Below the pieces are notes generated by a model that saw only the letters and a program-made list of their open reading frames with translations, had not been told where the DNA came from and ran no database searches. 64,000 bases of DNA from Clarkia xantiana subsp. parviflora (taxonomy: Eukaryota > Streptophyta > Magnoliopsida > Myrtales > Onagraceae), in NCBI GenBank assembly GCA_036873135.1, contig JAPTYO010000008.1, positions 248,001-312,000 of the forward strand. Direction: 5' to 3'. Below, in pieces: positions 61,102 to 64,000 of this stretch; the first letter of the stretch is position 1; each line of letters begins with the position of its first letter. The position numbers and the translations under genes are program-made.

Positions 61102-62614
61102 TTAGTCATTGTAATTGTTATGTGAGACTATGTATATATTATTAGTATCTAAGTTGCGCTTCAGTATTTCATCCATTAATCATAAATTAAAGATTTTAAT
61201 TTTGTTGAAACTTTAGAAATGAAACAAATTTTATAACCAACATTTTATTCCTTACAGATTGATATGTGTGAATAAAAATTAATTTAGTTATGAAAAAAGT
61301 ATGTTACAAATATAATTTAGTTATGTTACAAATGCTGTTATCTTCAATCAAATATAATTTCTCATATATAAGACCATGATAGACATTACATCCAAAGATA
61401 GGAAGTGTGGAAATGGGGTGACCACCACAAACCCAACTAAGTGAACTACTTTTGAGTTTTGTGTATGTAAGTGTAACTATGTATGTATATTCAATCCCTC
61501 CTTTTCTTTTTAATTAATACTGTACTATATATTGGGTTGTGACTTGTGATAGTAACCTTAGTGCATTCTTTTTTCACTAATGATGATGCCCCAAAGTGAA
61601 AGCACAATAAAATCTCCACCCCTCTTAGAATTATCCAATTACAAATATACCCTTTGATGTTCATATGATAGGCCGAAAAATGGGGGGCAAAGTTAGAAAA
61701 TGAGAAAAACTTTAATGGGACAAGGGTAAGTGGGGAACAAAACTTTTATGATCTGCGATGAAGTTTGACTAATTTTTAAATAAACGGGGGATGCCACTGA
61801 GTTAAGGTGGGATTTAATGCTTTTCTTTGACCAAGTAAATGTTTAATAACATCACTCGTGAGTCTTCTTAACTAAAAGTCCAAATTTTGGTTTGCCAAAA
61901 GTTATAAATGAAACAATGTGTTGAAAAATGAGACTTTTTAGTGGCAAATAAAAAAAATGAGACTATTTATTTTATTACAAAAATAATTTTGAATCGGTAA
62001 CGTTAATGTTAAAGCTCTTTCAATGTGGCATTTAAAGCGAGATTCAAAAATTTATCATCTTCTTAAGATTGACTTAAGTTTCGAATGGGGATCACCGGGA
62101 CGTACCCCGGTTCATCCATTCGTACATGGCTGAACGCGCCAATGATCGAGTTCAAGTCAACTACAAAAGATCAGAATTTTTTTTTTTTTTTCTCACCGAG
62201 TATCTAAGTGACATCCTTTTAAATTATTTACTGCTCATATCAGATCAATTTATTTTAAGGGGTAAAATATTGACTAATAATATTTTTTAATTTACAAAAC
62301 TCAAATTGGACACAAATAGTTAATGGATAGAGTCTTGAAACGCTATACCATCGACCGTCGTGAATATGTTATTATAACTCGTGTTAGGATACACTTAACC
62401 TAAAATACGACCTGAGATATCAATGTATTAATTTTACTACATTTTTTTTTATGGGTCAACATAAATATGATCAAATATTGATACATATCCACATAATAAA
62501 TATAAATATTTTATATATACATGGGTAGTTAGTTAGTTGTCAAGTCGATTAAATGTGCACGTATCCTGTTACTATTCAAGTGGATTATTCATGTCAAAGG
62601 TGATATACATGTTT

Positions 62615-62667
<53 letters not shown>

Positions 62668-63034
62668 CTTAATACGTGGGACATTGATTACACGAGTCTA
62701 TTTTTCTTGAAAGGAGAGGGGTTGATTGGTGGCATTAATTAGGGTTTTTGTAGAAAGTGTCGAGTTTGAAGTCATGGTTTAAAGGGGATGCAAATTAATG
62801 TTGGGTTTTAATGACCATGTCCCCTATCCATTTTCCTTGTTAGATTTATTTATTTACAACTAGAGTATCAACCCTATTATATATATAATATATTCATGCA
62901 AAGTAGTTATTCAAATTTCAACTATGTTCCGAATATTGGTTTTAGTGTCATATGTTATATTTTGTAGGTTTTTTTTTATATCATATGTTTGCATTTTGTA
63001 AATTTTGTGTGCATCCGCTAATCAACGGTTAAGT
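61102..63034. other. AT-rich intergenic DNA
   Basis: No gene is seen. A (TA)n microsatellite lies at 62617-62661. Confidence 0.45.
62617..62661. repeat. (TA)n microsatellite
   Basis: About 22 TA units. Confidence 0.95.
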
Positions 63035-63385
63035 TTAACTGTAAAATACTTTTATTTTGTTCAATTTATACCCCTAGCTTTTGAATTTTGCAATTTAGTC
63101 CCTAAAAAACTCAAAGTGTCCAATTGACTTAGCCATGGTGATGGTGCGACTCATGGCTGGGTCACCACGGCTAGGGTCGTCGAACCCGGCTAGTCATGGG
63201 TCGCACCAATCCAGCGACCCTAGCCGTGGTCCGACTCAGCAATGAGTCACACCATGGCTAGATCAATTGGAGTCTAGGGTCCAACTGAATTTTTTAGGGA
63301 CTAAATTGCAAAATTCAAAAGCCAGGTGTATAAATTGAAGAACTAAATTGAACAAAATAAAAGTATTTTACGGTCAAACAAAATG
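63035..63385. mobile_element. Foldback element related to the one at 49339
   Basis: The arms share AAAATACTTTTATTTTGTTC and TTTTGCAATTTAGTCCCT in inverted orientation. The GC-rich core is itself palindromic (CGACCCTAGCC / GGCTAGGGTCG). Confidence 0.8.
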
Positions 63386-64000
63386 CAAATATATTACACC
63401 AAAGTCAACATTAGTCAAACAAGAGCATTATATGCCAACTAAAATGAATGAAGCAATAGCTATAATTCTAGAGGTTTACACCTACACATTCCGTATGGAA
63501 AAAAATCGAAGCGAATTGAAACCTAAATGATAAGAGCTCAACTAAAATTTTAAACAAAAATTTATAATTTAAGATAACAATTTTTGTTTTATTATATCAT
63601 ATTACAATTTTTGAAATTTAATACTTTTTTTTTTTTTCAGGTGAAAAATGACAACAATTAAACAGTCTCATGTCTTAACCAGAAATTTCGAGTTCGAACC
63701 ATGAAAATAAAAATATATTTACGACTCACACTTAATTACCTTATTATAAACTAGGGTTAACAGGTCTTTTGGTCCATGATGTTTGACCATTTTTGGATTT
63801 TGGTCCATAATATTAATCAACGAGGTGCAAGAATGAAGAAGGGGTAGAATTACTGAATGATGTTTTTTTTTTTTTTTCTAGTTTTGGTATTATATGTTTG
63901 CAGATTTTTTCTAGTTTTGGTCCAACCGTTACATTCCGTCCATTTTTTGACATGTACAAGTCACGTGATCCACCCTAAACTTTCAATTTTGTTCAATTTA
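63386..64000. other. Intergenic DNA, with a possible truncated repeat at the edge
   Basis: No gene is seen. 63770-64000 has TTTTGGTCCATGATG and ends TTTTGTTCAATTTA, as in the foldback arms, and may be the left part of another copy. Confidence 0.4.

Noticed and set aside
62065..62145. tRNA-like GC-rich patch with GGTTCATCC
   Set aside because: No acceptor stem or anticodon arm could be formed.

Overview
This window is plant nuclear DNA, most likely from a eudicot. It is AT-rich, its genes carry many GT-AG introns, and it encodes plant-only or plant-type families: a clade-C auxin response factor, a CASP-like membrane protein, a plant DRB dsRNA-binding protein, a SAPS-domain phosphatase subunit and UBL5. 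No species can be named from the sequence alone. Exon structures were built by eye from reading frame, GT-AG sites and family similarity, so individual splice sites may be a few bases off.

Layout. 1-5400 is repeat-rich DNA with a hAT MITE end, a 5'-truncated LINE with a 14-bp target duplication and several foldback elements, followed by the promoter and 5' UTR of the auxin response factor gene. That gene (ARF10/16 type) has its CDS at 5424-7896 and carries a mismatched miR160 site. About 200 bp after its stop codon begins the main discovery of the window: a 25,787-bp Mutator-like element (8100-33886). It is bounded by 36-bp terminal inverted repeats (34/36 identical) and a perfect 9-bp target duplication, TTACAAATG.

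Inside the giant element are an apparently intact FAR1/MULE transposase with a SWIM zinc finger, a 121-aa B3-domain gene, three F-box-like paralogs that share one intron position, a GRF-type zinc-finger/coiled-coil/membrane protein plus a decayed second copy, and a ten-exon Ulp1-type SUMO/ubiquitin-like peptidase with all catalytic residues. Two unrelated satellite-like tandem arrays (about 227-bp and 240-bp units), internal duplications and a deleted copy of transposase DNA lie between the genes. The cargo mix of transposase, DNA binding, F-box ubiquitin-ligase-like adaptors and a Ulp1 peptidase suggests a self-contained mobile unit that touches the host ubiquitin/SUMO pathways. That last point is inference.

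33.9-41 kb is intergenic and full of MITEs, including a 173-bp Mutator MITE with a 9-bp duplication. Host genes resume with UBL5 (minus), a 19-exon SAPS-domain phosphatase-associated protein (minus, 42.0-48.1 kb), then a hAT MITE, a large foldback element, a probable solo LTR and a Tourist-like MITE. CASP-like 5A (plus, 54.0-56.3 kb) and a DRB2-like gene (minus, 57.0-59.1 kb) converge on a short hairpin. The last 5 kb holds two inverted Tourist-like MITEs and more foldback elements but no gene.
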